From NCBI GenBank assembly GCA_020849475.1, contig JADLGE010000024.1:1-64000 (forward strand): DNA of 64,000 nt, read 5' to 3'. The stretch comes from Gammaproteobacteria bacterium (GTDB lineage: Bacteria > Pseudomonadota > Gammaproteobacteria > Ga0077536). Shown here piece by piece: positions 32,429 through 40,951 of this stretch. Made by a program: the position numbers and the translations under genes. The notes under the pieces are model-generated. The model worked only from the letters and a program-made list of their open reading frames with translations. It had not been told where the DNA came from and did no database searches. Numbering within the stretch: the first letter of the stretch is position 1; the number at the start of each line of letters is the position of its first letter.

Positions 32429-33469
32429 ATGCGTGCAGCCGTGTTTCATCGCGCCGAAGCGGCGCTCACCATCGAACAAGTCCCCGAGCCGCGCATCGGC
32501 GCCGGCGACCTCATGATTGCGGTCAAGTGCTGTGGCATCTGCGGTTCGGATCTGCACATGGCCGACGTGCACGGCCCGGAGGGCGGCATGCGGCCGCTGC
32601 CGGCCGGCACCGTGATGGGCCATGAATTTTGCGGCGAAGTGGTGGAAGTCGGGCGCGAGGCCGGCGCGAAGTGGAAGGTCGGCGACCGTGTCACCGCCTT
32701 GCCCTTCATCGGCTGCGGTCATTGCCAGCCGTGCCTGTCGGGCATGGGGCATCGCTGCGCGACGGTGCGCTACACCGGCCTCGGTGACCTGCCCGGCGGC
32801 TATGCGGAATATCTGCGCGTCGGCGCCAATGAAGCCTTGCTGCTGCCGCCCGGCGTCGACTGGCGCCTGGGCGCGCTGGTCGAACCACTCGCTGTCGGTC
32901 TGCACGCCGTGCACGTGGCGCGCATCGCGCCCGGCGAACGGGTCTTGATCATGGGCGCGGGCCCGATAGGCCTCGCGGCGGCGATGTGGGCGCGCCACTA
33001 CGGCGCGCAACACGTGGTGGTGTCGGACAAGGTGTCGGCGCGCCTCGAACTCGCCATGAAGATGGGCGCCACCGCCACCGTCAATGCCGGCGTCGAAGAC
33101 GTGGTCGGCGCCTGCAAGCGTGCGGCCGGCGGACGCGCCGACGTCATTCTCGAATGCATAGGCGTGCCCGGCACCCAGCAGCTGGCGATGGACTATGCGC
33201 CGTCCAACGGCCGCATTGTCATCGTTGGCGTGTGCATGGCGCCCGACACGGTGCTGCCGCCCAAGGCCATCAGCAAAGAGCTGCAAATCAACTACGTCTT
33301 CATGTATCGCAAGCGCGATTTCGAAATCACCATCGAACTCATGGATCAGGGCCGCATCGATGCGTCGCCGCTGTTGAGTGCGGTAGTGGGCTTCGACGCG
33401 TTTCCGAGTGCCTTCACTTCGCTCAAGACCGACAAGAGCGCGTGCAAGGTGCTGCTCGAACCGGCCTGA
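32429..33469 (+). CDS. Zinc-dependent (threonine/sorbitol-type) alcohol dehydrogenase
   Basis: A 346-residue MDR-family dehydrogenase. Catalytic zinc ligands: Cys in CCGICGSDLHMAD near 37 and His/Glu in GTVMGHEFCGEVVEVG near 65. Structural-zinc cysteines appear in FIGCGHCQPCLSGMGHRC near 97-110. The NAD(P) Rossmann glycine motif is VLIMGAGPIGLAAAMWAR near 175. ATG 32429 is chosen after GGGGGAGTAC; a much earlier in-frame start would run through the MITE-like element. Function: oxidation of a secondary alcohol; substrate unclear. The TRIC gene starts 10 bases downstream. Confidence 0.9.
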   Translation: MRAAVFHRAEAALTIEQVPEPRIGAGDLMIAVKCCGICGSDLHMADVHGPEGGMRPLPAGTVMGHEFCGEVVEVGREAGAKWKVGDRVTALPFIGCGHCQPCLSGMGHRCATVRYTGLGDLPGGYAEYLRVGANEALLLPPGVDWRLGALVEPLAVGLHAVHVARIAPGERVLIMGAGPIGLAAAMWARHYGAQHVVVSDKVSARLELAMKMGATATVNAGVEDVVGACKRAAGGRADVILECIGVPGTQQLAMDYAPSNGRIVIVGVCMAPDTVLPPKAISKELQINYVFMYRKRDFEITIELMDQGRIDASPLLSAVVGFDAFPSAFTSLKTDKSACKVLLEPA

Positions 33470-33479
33470 GTCGCACGCC

Positions 33480-34082
33480 ATGCCGCAGGATGTGCTCGGC
33501 CTCGCGGGGGTGGCGGTGTGCGCCGTCACCGGTGTGCTGGAAGCGGGACGCAAGCAAATCGATTTGTTCGGCGTGGTCGTGATCGCGCTGGTGGCGGCGC
33601 TGGGTGGCGGCACGCTGCGCGATCTTTTGCTGGCGCGGCCGGTGTTCTGGGTGGTCGATCACGATTACCTGGTGGCGGCCTTGCTGGCCGGACTCGCGAC
33701 CTTTGCCGTGGCGCGCCTGGTGCGTTTGCCGCAGCGCCTGTTTCTGATCCCCGACGCGCTCGGCCTCGCGTTGTTCACCATCCTCGGCACGCGCATTGCC
33801 CTTGAGCTCAATGCGCATTGGCTGGTGGCCAGTCTCATGGGTGTCATCACTGGCGTGTTCGGCGGCATCGTGCGCGATGTGCTGTGCAATGAAGTGCCGC
33901 TGGTGTTCAGCGGTGAACTCTACGCAACGGCGGCCTGGAGCGGCGCCTTGCTGCTGATCCTGACGCGCGCCCAGGACATGCATGGCGACATCGCGGTGGC
34001 GGCGCCGACCGTGGCGGTGTTTCTGATCCGCATGGCGGGCATTCACTGGCGCATCAAGCTGCCGCGGTTTTCCATGCGCTGA
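33480..34082 (+). CDS. TRIC/YicG-family small membrane channel
   Basis: A 200-residue protein with seven hydrophobic segments in two repeated halves. It shows the YicG-type motifs: a Gly/Ala-rich first helix (AVTGVLEAGRKQIDLFG), GGGTLRDLLLARPVFWV near residue 42, and GVITGVFGGIVRDVLCNEVPLVF near 125. Members form trimeric cation channels. It is translated just downstream of the dehydrogenase with a 10-base gap. The role of a K+-type channel beside a dehydrogenase is not evident. Confidence 0.88.
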   Translation: MPQDVLGLAGVAVCAVTGVLEAGRKQIDLFGVVVIALVAALGGGTLRDLLLARPVFWVVDHDYLVAALLAGLATFAVARLVRLPQRLFLIPDALGLALFTILGTRIALELNAHWLVASLMGVITGVFGGIVRDVLCNEVPLVFSGELYATAAWSGALLLILTRAQDMHGDIAVAAPTVAVFLIRMAGIHWRIKLPRFSMR

Positions 34083-34103
34083 TGGCGTATAGGTGTCGTT
34101 ATT

Positions 34104-34126
34104 AATGTGCGAATGGTCGCACCTAC
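34104..34126. repeat. Family 2 palindromic repeat, imperfect
   Basis: AATGTGCGA and TCGCACCTAC flank a slightly shortened centre. It stands immediately upstream of the enolase-superfamily gene start (34139), within its leader. Confidence 0.7.
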
Positions 34127-34138
34127 CTTGGACCTGCC

Positions 34139-35209
34139 ATGACTGTAATTACCTCGCTCTATACCACGCCCGTGCTGTCGCCCCTGGCGCGACCGTTGAA
34201 GACCGCATCGGGACACATCGAACGTTTTCCGCTGGTGTTGATTGATCTGCATACCGACTCCGGCGTGAGCGGCCATGCCTATGCCGAGATCTACCTGCCG
34301 GAATTGTTGCCGGCGCTGGAGAGCACGATTCTGGGACTTGGCCAGATGGTCACCGGGCTCGAGCTCCAGCCACGCGATCTGTACAGCTTCATGCTCAAGC
34401 GCTTGCGTCTGTGGGGCGCGAAGAATCTCACCGGCGTGGCACTGGGCGCACTCGACATGGCGTGGTGGGACGCCTATGCGCGCAGCCGTGGCGAGCCCTT
34501 GTACCAGACCCTGGGTTGCGCGCCGCGCGCGGTGCCGGTGTACATGAGCGCCGGCATGTACGATGCGGCGCAGGTAGTGGAAGTCGCGCAGGCGGCGGTC
34601 GATGAAGGCCATCGCGCGCTCAAGATCAAAGCGGGCTTCGCCAACTTCGCCGACGATCTTGCCGCCGTGCGCGCCGCCAAGCGCGTGCTCGGCGAGCGCG
34701 CGCTCATGATCGATTACAACCAGTCGCTGACGCCGCAGGAAGCGCGCCTGCGCTGCCGCGCCCTCGACGATGAAGGCCTGGCGTGGATAGAAGAACCGGT
34801 GCTGGCCGATGACTACGCGACCCACGCCGAACTCGCAGCGATGCTCAACACCCCCATCCAGATTGGCGAGAACTTCAACAGCACCGATGAAATGCGCGCC
34901 GCCATTCACATGCGCGCGATGGACTACGTGATGCCCGACCCGCAGTTCATCCGCGGCGTGAGCGGCTGGCTGGAAGCGGCGGCGCTGGCGCGCAGCGCGC
35001 AGCTCGAATGCTCGTCGCATCTGTTCCCGGAAGTGAGCAGTCATCTGTTGTGCGCCACGCCCACCGCTCATTATCTCGAATGGCTGGATGTCGCCAATGG
35101 TCTGCAAAGCGAACCGTGGACCTTGGTCGACGGCACGCTGACGCCGCCGGCGCGACCCGGCATCGGCATCGAATGGGATGTCGCCGCGATCGCGCGTCAT
35201 CGCGTGTGA
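34139..35209 (+). CDS. Enolase-superfamily (mandelate racemase/muconate lactonizing) enzyme
   Basis: A 356-residue protein. The superfamily metal ligands are visible: Asp in ALMIDYNQSLTPQEAR near 195, Glu in GLAWIEEPVLADDY near 220, and Glu in PIQIGENFNSTDE near 245. The acid/base lysines are in HRALKIKAGFANFADD near 162 (K-x-K), and the C-terminal His near 290 in CSSHLFPEVSSHL suggests an MR-type enzyme. It may epimerise or dehydrate a sugar acid or other alpha-hydroxy acid. The gamma-glutamyltransferase gene begins four bases after its stop, so they are one transcription unit. Confidence 0.9.
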   Translation: MTVITSLYTTPVLSPLARPLKTASGHIERFPLVLIDLHTDSGVSGHAYAEIYLPELLPALESTILGLGQMVTGLELQPRDLYSFMLKRLRLWGAKNLTGVALGALDMAWWDAYARSRGEPLYQTLGCAPRAVPVYMSAGMYDAAQVVEVAQAAVDEGHRALKIKAGFANFADDLAAVRAAKRVLGERALMIDYNQSLTPQEARLRCRALDDEGLAWIEEPVLADDYATHAELAAMLNTPIQIGENFNSTDEMRAAIHMRAMDYVMPDPQFIRGVSGWLEAAALARSAQLECSSHLFPEVSSHLLCATPTAHYLEWLDVANGLQSEPWTLVDGTLTPPARPGIGIEWDVAAIARHRV

Positions 35210-35213
35210 TGCG

Positions 35214-36803
35214 ATGAGGACGACGGCGCGCGCACGGCGCGGCATGCTGAGCGCGCCCCATCACCTGGCGGCGAGCGCCGGTCTGCGCGTACTGCACGAC
35301 GGCGGCAACGCCATCGAGGCGATGGTGGCCGCCGCCGCCGCCATCGCCGTGGTCTATCCACACATGAATGGCCTGGGCGGTGACAACTTCTGGTTGATTC
35401 ATGAACCCGGCCACGCGCCGCTGGCGCTCGCCTCCTGCGGCGCGGCGGCTGCACTGGCCACGCGCGAGGCCTATCGCGCGGCCGGCCATGAAGTGATGCC
35501 GACGCGCGGTCCGCAGGCGGCGCTGACGGTGGCCGGCGCAGTGGATGGTTGGCGCGCGGCCCTGGAAGTCAGCGCCCAGTGGGGCGGGCGTCTGCCGCTT
35601 GCGCGTCTGCTGGAAGATGCCGTGGCGCACGCCCGCGATGGCATCGCCGTGACCGCTTCGCAATTCGACAACACCGTCGCCAAGCGCGATGAGCTCATGG
35701 CCGTGCCGGGCTTCGCGCAAACCTATCTCGATGCGCTCGCCGCGCCGGCGCCCGGCGCCGTGTTCAAACAGGCGCGCCTTGCCGACACCTTCCAACACCT
35801 GGCTCACCATGGGCTCGATGACTTCTATCGTGGTGAACTCGCGCGCAGCCTCGCGCAGGATCTCGAGCGCGCCGGCAGTCCGCTACGGCTCGCTGATCTG
35901 GCGGCTCATCGCGCACGGCGCGTCACACCCTTGAGCGTGATGGTCGATGGTCACACGCTCTACAACCATCCGCCGCCGACCCAGGGCCTGGCGTCGCTGC
36001 TGTTGTTGGCGATTTATGCGCGCATGCCAGCCGCGCGCTGTGATGGTTTTGATTACGTGCATCGTCTGGTGGAAGCCAGCAAGCAGGCCTTCATGGTGCG
36101 CGACGCGCAGGTCACTGACCCGGCTTACATCGATGGCGATATCGCGCGCTTTCTCGACGATGCTGCCATCGACGCCTGTGCCGCACGTATCGATGCCGCG
36201 CGCGCCTTACCGTGGCCGCAGCCGGCATCCCATGGCGATACCGTGTGGCTGGGCGCGGCCGACAGCGCCGGGCGCATGGTCAGTTTCATTCAGAGCATCT
36301 ATTGGGAATTTGGCAGTGGCCTGGTGCTGCCTGCCAGCGGTGTGTGCTGGCAGAATCGCGGCACGAGCTTCGCCCTCGATGCGCAGGCCTTGAATGCGCT
36401 CGCGCCGGGGCGCCTGCCATTTCATACCATCCAGCCGGCGCTGGCCCATCTGCGCGACGGCCGCGTGATGGCCTACGGCACCATGGGCGGTGAAGGTCAG
36501 CCGCAGACCCAGGCCGCGGTGTTCACGCGCCACGTGATGCACGGCATGGATTTGCAGGCCGCCGTCGATGCCCCGCGCTGGCTGCTGGGCCGCACCTGGG
36601 GGGCCGACAGCACCACGCTCAAACTGGAAAGCCGCTTCGACCCGGCGCTGTGCGCGGCGCTCGCCGCGGCCGGGCACGCGGTCGAAATGCTGCCGGACTA
36701 CAGCGCGCAGATGGGCCATGCCGGCGCCATTGTGCGTGGCCCCGACGGCTTGATGGCCGGTGCCAGCGATCCGCGCAGCGATGGCGCGGTGGCGGCGTTT
36801 TAG
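35214..36803 (+). CDS. Gamma-glutamyltransferase family protein (Ntn hydrolase)
   Basis: A 529-residue protein of the GGT family. The N-terminal GMLSAPHHLAASAGLRVLHDGGNAIEAMVAAAAA is the standard start. GLGGDNFWLI near residue 60 provides the substrate-binding glycine loop. The probable self-cleavage nucleophile is Thr in SHGDTVWLGAADSAGRMVSF near 345, as in GGT proteins. LPFHTIQPALA and GTMGGEGQPQTQ follow in the small-subunit half. No signal peptide, so unlike E. coli GGT it may be cytoplasmic. Because it follows an MR-type enzyme it may process a gamma-glutamyl or lactam compound in a catabolic route. Confidence 0.87.
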   Translation: MRTTARARRGMLSAPHHLAASAGLRVLHDGGNAIEAMVAAAAAIAVVYPHMNGLGGDNFWLIHEPGHAPLALASCGAAAALATREAYRAAGHEVMPTRGPQAALTVAGAVDGWRAALEVSAQWGGRLPLARLLEDAVAHARDGIAVTASQFDNTVAKRDELMAVPGFAQTYLDALAAPAPGAVFKQARLADTFQHLAHHGLDDFYRGELARSLAQDLERAGSPLRLADLAAHRARRVTPLSVMVDGHTLYNHPPPTQGLASLLLLAIYARMPAARCDGFDYVHRLVEASKQAFMVRDAQVTDPAYIDGDIARFLDDAAIDACAARIDAARALPWPQPASHGDTVWLGAADSAGRMVSFIQSIYWEFGSGLVLPASGVCWQNRGTSFALDAQALNALAPGRLPFHTIQPALAHLRDGRVMAYGTMGGEGQPQTQAAVFTRHVMHGMDLQAAVDAPRWLLGRTWGADSTTLKLESRFDPALCAALAAAGHAVEMLPDYSAQMGHAGAIVRGPDGLMAGASDPRSDGAVAAF

Positions 36804-36815
36804 CCGCGATTAAAC

Positions 36816-36844
36816 AAAGACGCCGGCACGAGGCCGGCGTCTTT
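36816..36844. terminator. Bidirectional intrinsic terminator (12-bp stem)
   Basis: AAAGACGCCGGC pairs perfectly with GCCGGCGTCTTT around the loop ACGAG. It lies between the convergent gamma-glutamyltransferase and GDSL-hydrolase genes, with A-rich and T-rich sides in both orientations. Confidence 0.85.
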
Positions 36845-36860
36845 CAGGCAAAGATCTGCT

Positions 36861-37937
36861 TCAGGCTGCGCGGCGGCGACGGGCGACCCCTAACAGCATC
36901 ACCATGCCGCCGACCGCCAGCGGCAGACTGGCCGGCAGCGGCACGGGCGCCGGCTGCAGTGCATTCAGCGCAGCTGCGGCGATTACCTGGTGGGTGGCGG
37001 TGGTCGGGTGCACACCGTCCCAGTACAGGAAATTTTCCGGATCGGTGCAGCCGGTGAAGGCGTTCTGCGAGGTGCAGGCCTCGGTGACATTGGCGCCGGG
37101 CGCCGGGTTGTCGACCGCCGCGTGGTTGAGCGCGAACACATCGAGCAGCGTCAGGGTGTAACCCGGCGCGCTATTGACGAAGTTCGCAAGATCGCCGAGC
37201 GACTGGTTGTAGGCCGACGACAGGCCGGTCAACAAAGCCTGCGTGCCCGGCAGCGGGGTTTCAAAGAAACGGGCGGCGGGGGTCAGGCCGAGATCCGGCA
37301 GCGACAGCAGCAGGAAGTCCCGCGCGCCGGCGCCGGCCAGCGTGCTCAGGGTCTGGAAGAGATTGTTGAGACTGGCGCTGATGCCATTGGTGAGTCCGAG
37401 GTTGGATTGCTGCACGACCAGCGGGTCGAGGGACGACAGGCCGCTGCCATATTGGGCGCCGAGGGCGCGGATATCATTGGCGCCGCCCCACACCGCGTAC
37501 AGCGCATCGCCCGGCAGCACCCCGCCGTTGTCCGTGACTGCCGAAGCGGCCTGCACCTGCAGGTTCGGCGGACGGATGTCGTTATCGTCGGCGGTGCCGA
37601 TGAGGCCGGTGCGGGCGCCGCCAAACGCGTAGTTGTTGCCGCCCAGCAGGGACGGTCCGAGCGGCAGACCGAGCGCGCCCGCCAGGTAGTCGGCCCATAC
37701 CGGACCGTTGGAGTAATTGTTGCTGCCGGCATAGGTGCCAACGGCGATGACCGGCGCGGGGAAGTCCTGGGTGAACGGTGCGGTGGTCTGCGGGATCAGC
37801 AGGCTCGGCAGCAGCACGGCATTGTTGCCGTCGTCGCTCAGGCTGTCGCCGAACACGAACATGGATGAATAGGCCTGCGCCTGCGCGGCACACACCATCA
37901 ACAACAGTGCAAAAAGACTCGCAAGATGATTGCGCAC
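36861..37937 (-). CDS. GDSL/SGNH hydrolase with VPLPA-CTERM sorting signal
   Basis: A 358-residue secreted esterase-like protein. Signal peptide: LASLFALLLMVCAAQAQA. Block I of the SGNH family is MFVFGDSLSDDGNN near residue 26 (nucleophile Ser), block III is YAVWGGANDI near 148, and the catalytic Asp/His is in NFLYWDGVHPTTATH near 305. The end, APVPLPASLPLAVGGMVMLLGVARRRRAA, is a clear VPLPA-type exosortase sorting tail. It probably hydrolyses an ester or lipid at the cell surface before or after cleavage by an exosortase. Confidence 0.9.
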   Translation of the reverse strand: MRNHLASLFALLLMVCAAQAQAYSSMFVFGDSLSDDGNNAVLLPSLLIPQTTAPFTQDFPAPVIAVGTYAGSNNYSNGPVWADYLAGALGLPLGPSLLGGNNYAFGGARTGLIGTADDNDIRPPNLQVQAASAVTDNGGVLPGDALYAVWGGANDIRALGAQYGSGLSSLDPLVVQQSNLGLTNGISASLNNLFQTLSTLAGAGARDFLLLSLPDLGLTPAARFFETPLPGTQALLTGLSSAYNQSLGDLANFVNSAPGYTLTLLDVFALNHAAVDNPAPGANVTEACTSQNAFTGCTDPENFLYWDGVHPTTATHQVIAAAALNALQPAPVPLPASLPLAVGGMVMLLGVARRRRAA

Positions 37938-38035
37938 AGTTCCCCTCCGTGGCGCCTCGGTGAGCGCTTTTTATTTGAAAGACGAGCGCATTGTTCGCGT
38001 CCGTCGGCGTGCAAGTCAATCGCGCTTTTCGTCTG

Positions 38036-38512
38036 TCAGCGCACAATAATCGGCGAGAATTCAATCTTGCGCGTCAACTGCACACGCAGCCTGGCCGAGC
38101 TCGGCAGTGCGCTGGCGGCATCACGCAGGCTGACACGCATTTCGAGATCGGTGCGATTCGGCAGATGGTCGGGCACGTTCAGCCAGAACAGCGTCTTGAC
38201 GCGTTCGCCGGGCGCGAAGTTGACGGTGACGCTGCGGCTCAGCAAGGCATGCTCGCGGCGCGCCACGCTGACATCCAGCGACAGCGCCAGCGGCTCGTTC
38301 AAGACCACTTCCTGCTGGCCGTCGGCCGCTTCGATGATGAGTTCCGCGTAATACTCGCCAATCTTCGGCAGGCGCAGCGGCGCGGTCACGGCGCCATCCA
38401 GAATTTGATTGAACACCAGCCGACCGAGCGGCGGTTCGGCGTAGCGAAACGTCACCGCCTCGGCGTTGGCCCACAGCAGCAGGGGCAGCAGCACTAGCAG
38501 AATCGGGCGCAT
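38036..38512 (-). CDS. Secreted protein of unknown function
   Basis: A 158-residue protein with a signal peptide (MRPILLVLLPLLLWANAEA). The mature part has a beta-rich look (FRYAEPPLGRLVFNQILDGAVTAPLRL, KIGEYYAELIIEAAD, LALSLDVSVARREHAL, PSSARLRVQLTRKIEFSPI). No cysteines and no recognised domain. ATG 38512 chosen because it starts the signal peptide. It is divergent from the RTX gene, and convergent genes lie on neither side. Function unassigned. Confidence 0.65.
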   Translation of the reverse strand: MRPILLVLLPLLLWANAEAVTFRYAEPPLGRLVFNQILDGAVTAPLRLPKIGEYYAELIIEAADGQQEVVLNEPLALSLDVSVARREHALLSRSVTVNFAPGERVKTLFWLNVPDHLPNRTDLEMRVSLRDAASALPSSARLRVQLTRKIEFSPIIVR

Positions 38513-38733
38513 GTCGTAATCTCCGTGATGTCGATGTCGGCGGCGATGCCGATCGCGCCCGCCGCTTAAGTAACTATTGTTCACAGTGCGGGCCGCGACC
38601 AGGGGCGCGGCGCGCGACACGTGAAACGATTCTTCAAATTGGTCCGCGCCAGCCTATTGCCGAGTCGCGCCGCGGCCTCGATCATGCCGCTCTCTCGACA
38701 ATTGTCCTATCCCCGACCCCGGAGTTCCACGCC

Positions 38734-40887
38734 ATGGCAACGCGACGCGGCAGCGCACGCGACGAACGCCTCGACGGCAGCGCCGTCGCTGACAGCCTGC
38801 TGGGCATGGCCGGCAACGACCGGCTGTTTGGTCTGGCCGGCAACGATTTCCTCGACGGTGGCCGCGGCGCTGACCTCATGGCGGGCGGACGCGGCGATGA
38901 CACCTACGTGGTCGACAATGTCGGTGATCGCGTGATCGAGAAGCGCGGCGAGGGCGTCGACACCGTGCGCGCCAGCGTCAGCTACACGCTCGCCGCCGAC
39001 GTCGAAAACCTGCGCCTGCTCGGCAGCGCGCCGCTGTCCGGCAGCGGCAATGCCGGCGCCAATCAACTGTTCGGCAACAGCGCGCGTAATGTCTTGAGCG
39101 GCGGCGCGGGTAACGATGTGCTGAACGGTGGCGGCGGTGTTGACACGCTGCGCGGTGGCACCGGCAATGACACCTACATCGTCAACAGCGGCGCGGTGCG
39201 CATCGAAGAAAACGGCGGCGCCGGTTTTGACACGGTGCGTACTTCGGTCAGCTACAGCCTGCCCGCCAACGTCGAAAAGCTCGAGGTGACCGGCAACCTG
39301 TTCGTGCACGGCATCGGCAACGCGCTCAACAACACCCTGGTTGGCTCGGCCGTGAGCAATGTGCTGGACGGCGGCGCCGGCAATGATTATCTCGACGGTC
39401 GTGGTGGCAACGACACCCTGACCGGCGGCAGCGGGGACGATATTTTCATCGTCGATGCAGCGGGTGACAGCGTCATTGAAGGCGCCAACGCGGGCCACGA
39501 TACGGTCTGGTCGAGTTTCGATGGCTACGTGTTGCCGTCCAACGTCGAAGACCTGTTTCTTGCCGGCGCGCAGAATCTGTCCGCCACCGGCAATGAACTT
39601 GCCAATTACATGACGGGCAACGGCGGCGCCAATCACCTCGCTGGTGGCGATGGCAACGACACACTGGACGGCGGCGCCGGCGCCGATGTGCTGCAAGGCG
39701 GCCCGGGCGATGATGTCTATTTCGTCGATGACCGCGGCGACACCATCGACGAAGCGGCCGCGCTCACGCTGCTCGATTTCAATTTCCAGGACGTCAGTGG
39801 GCTCGTGTTGAGCAACCCGGGCAGCGCGGCCAAGGTCGCGGCGCTCGATGATGTGTCGCCATGGACGACACGCATCGCGGACTCTCTCATCGCCGGCGGT
39901 CTGAAAGGCTTCGACCCCGAGCCCAACCGTGGCATCGCGCTCGGCGCGGAGCAATTCGATGGTCACGGCACGCCGACACCGGATGACGACGGCAATGCTT
40001 TTTTGTTCACGTTCTCCATCGCCGCCGGGCAACGCATCGATCTGACCGGCTTCAGTTTCAACGAACAGTCGTCCAACGGCGCGGGCCGCGGCGCGGGCCC
40101 GAACGTCTGGCAGGTGTTCATCAATGGCGAAGTGGTGGCCAGCGGTAGCGCCAGCCTCGGGCCGCCGGGCGGTCATCACAGCGCCGACATCGCACGCGAT
40201 TCCCTCAGCGGACTGAGCGGCACGGTCACGGTGCAAATCGCCGCCAGCGGCGCCGAAGCGGTCACCGGCAGTTGGCGTGTCGACGATTTCACACTTGCCG
40301 GCACGGTCGGCGGCGGCGGTATCGACACCGTCAACAGCAGTGTCGATTTCACCTTGAGCAGCGGCGTCGAGAACCTCAACCTGCGTGGCGGCACGGCCAT
40401 CCACGGCACGGGTAGTGAATTCGCCAACGTCATTACCGGCAACAGCGCGGCCAATGTGCTCGATGGCGCGGGCGGTGCGGACCGCGTCAACGGTGGCGGC
40501 GGTGATGATGTGCTGGTCTACGACGCGCTGGATGAATTGCTGGACGGCGGCAGCGGCAGCGACACTCTGCGTGTCGACGGCAGCGGCGTGACGCTGGATC
40601 TACGCTTGATAGACGACACCCGGCTGCTGCATATCGATCACATCGACATCACCGGCAGCGGCGCCAATGTGCTCGCGCTCGATATTGCCGATGTGTTGGC
40701 GCTCGGCGCCGACGCCAACACCCTGCGCGTGAGCGGCGATGGCGGTGACAGCATCGTGTCCAGTGCCCAGGGTTGGGTGGCGGACGCCGGTGGCGTGCAG
40801 ACCATCGACGGTGTGCAGTACCAGGCCTACAGTGCCGACAGCGCCCATCTCCTGGTCGCGCTCGAGATGACTGCCACCTTGAGTTGA
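38734..40887 (+). CDS. RTX (hemolysin-type) calcium-binding repeat protein
   Basis: A 717-residue acidic protein. Nonapeptide RTX repeats of the GGxGxDxLx type occur in blocks: LSGGAGNDVLNGGGG near 125, LDGGAGNDYLDGRGGNDTLTGGSGDD near 215, and GGDGNDTLDGGAGADVLQGG near 300; between them short helical connectors (DTVRASVSYTLAADVENLRL) recur. A beta-sandwich-like insert spans residues about 345-500. No N-terminal signal, consistent with type I secretion using a C-terminal signal; no type I transporter genes are next to it. Calcium-dependent folding outside the cell is likely, while the enzymatic role, if any, is unknown. Confidence 0.85.
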   Translation: MATRRGSARDERLDGSAVADSLLGMAGNDRLFGLAGNDFLDGGRGADLMAGGRGDDTYVVDNVGDRVIEKRGEGVDTVRASVSYTLAADVENLRLLGSAPLSGSGNAGANQLFGNSARNVLSGGAGNDVLNGGGGVDTLRGGTGNDTYIVNSGAVRIEENGGAGFDTVRTSVSYSLPANVEKLEVTGNLFVHGIGNALNNTLVGSAVSNVLDGGAGNDYLDGRGGNDTLTGGSGDDIFIVDAAGDSVIEGANAGHDTVWSSFDGYVLPSNVEDLFLAGAQNLSATGNELANYMTGNGGANHLAGGDGNDTLDGGAGADVLQGGPGDDVYFVDDRGDTIDEAAALTLLDFNFQDVSGLVLSNPGSAAKVAALDDVSPWTTRIADSLIAGGLKGFDPEPNRGIALGAEQFDGHGTPTPDDDGNAFLFTFSIAAGQRIDLTGFSFNEQSSNGAGRGAGPNVWQVFINGEVVASGSASLGPPGGHHSADIARDSLSGLSGTVTVQIAASGAEAVTGSWRVDDFTLAGTVGGGGIDTVNSSVDFTLSSGVENLNLRGGTAIHGTGSEFANVITGNSAANVLDGAGGADRVNGGGGDDVLVYDALDELLDGGSGSDTLRVDGSGVTLDLRLIDDTRLLHIDHIDITGSGANVLALDIADVLALGADANTLRVSGDGGDSIVSSAQGWVADAGGVQTIDGVQYQAYSADSAHLLVALEMTATLS

Positions 40888-40951
40888 ATCCCTGCCGCAG
40901 CGTCGCGCTGGCGCGGCGTGAATGCAGAAGTGAATGCGCGGCAGCCGTGCT

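Noticed and set aside
38707-40404. Long minus-strand frame opposite the RTX gene
   Set aside because: The plus strand has calcium-binding RTX repeats; the reverse frame is an artefact of the repetitive GC-rich codons.
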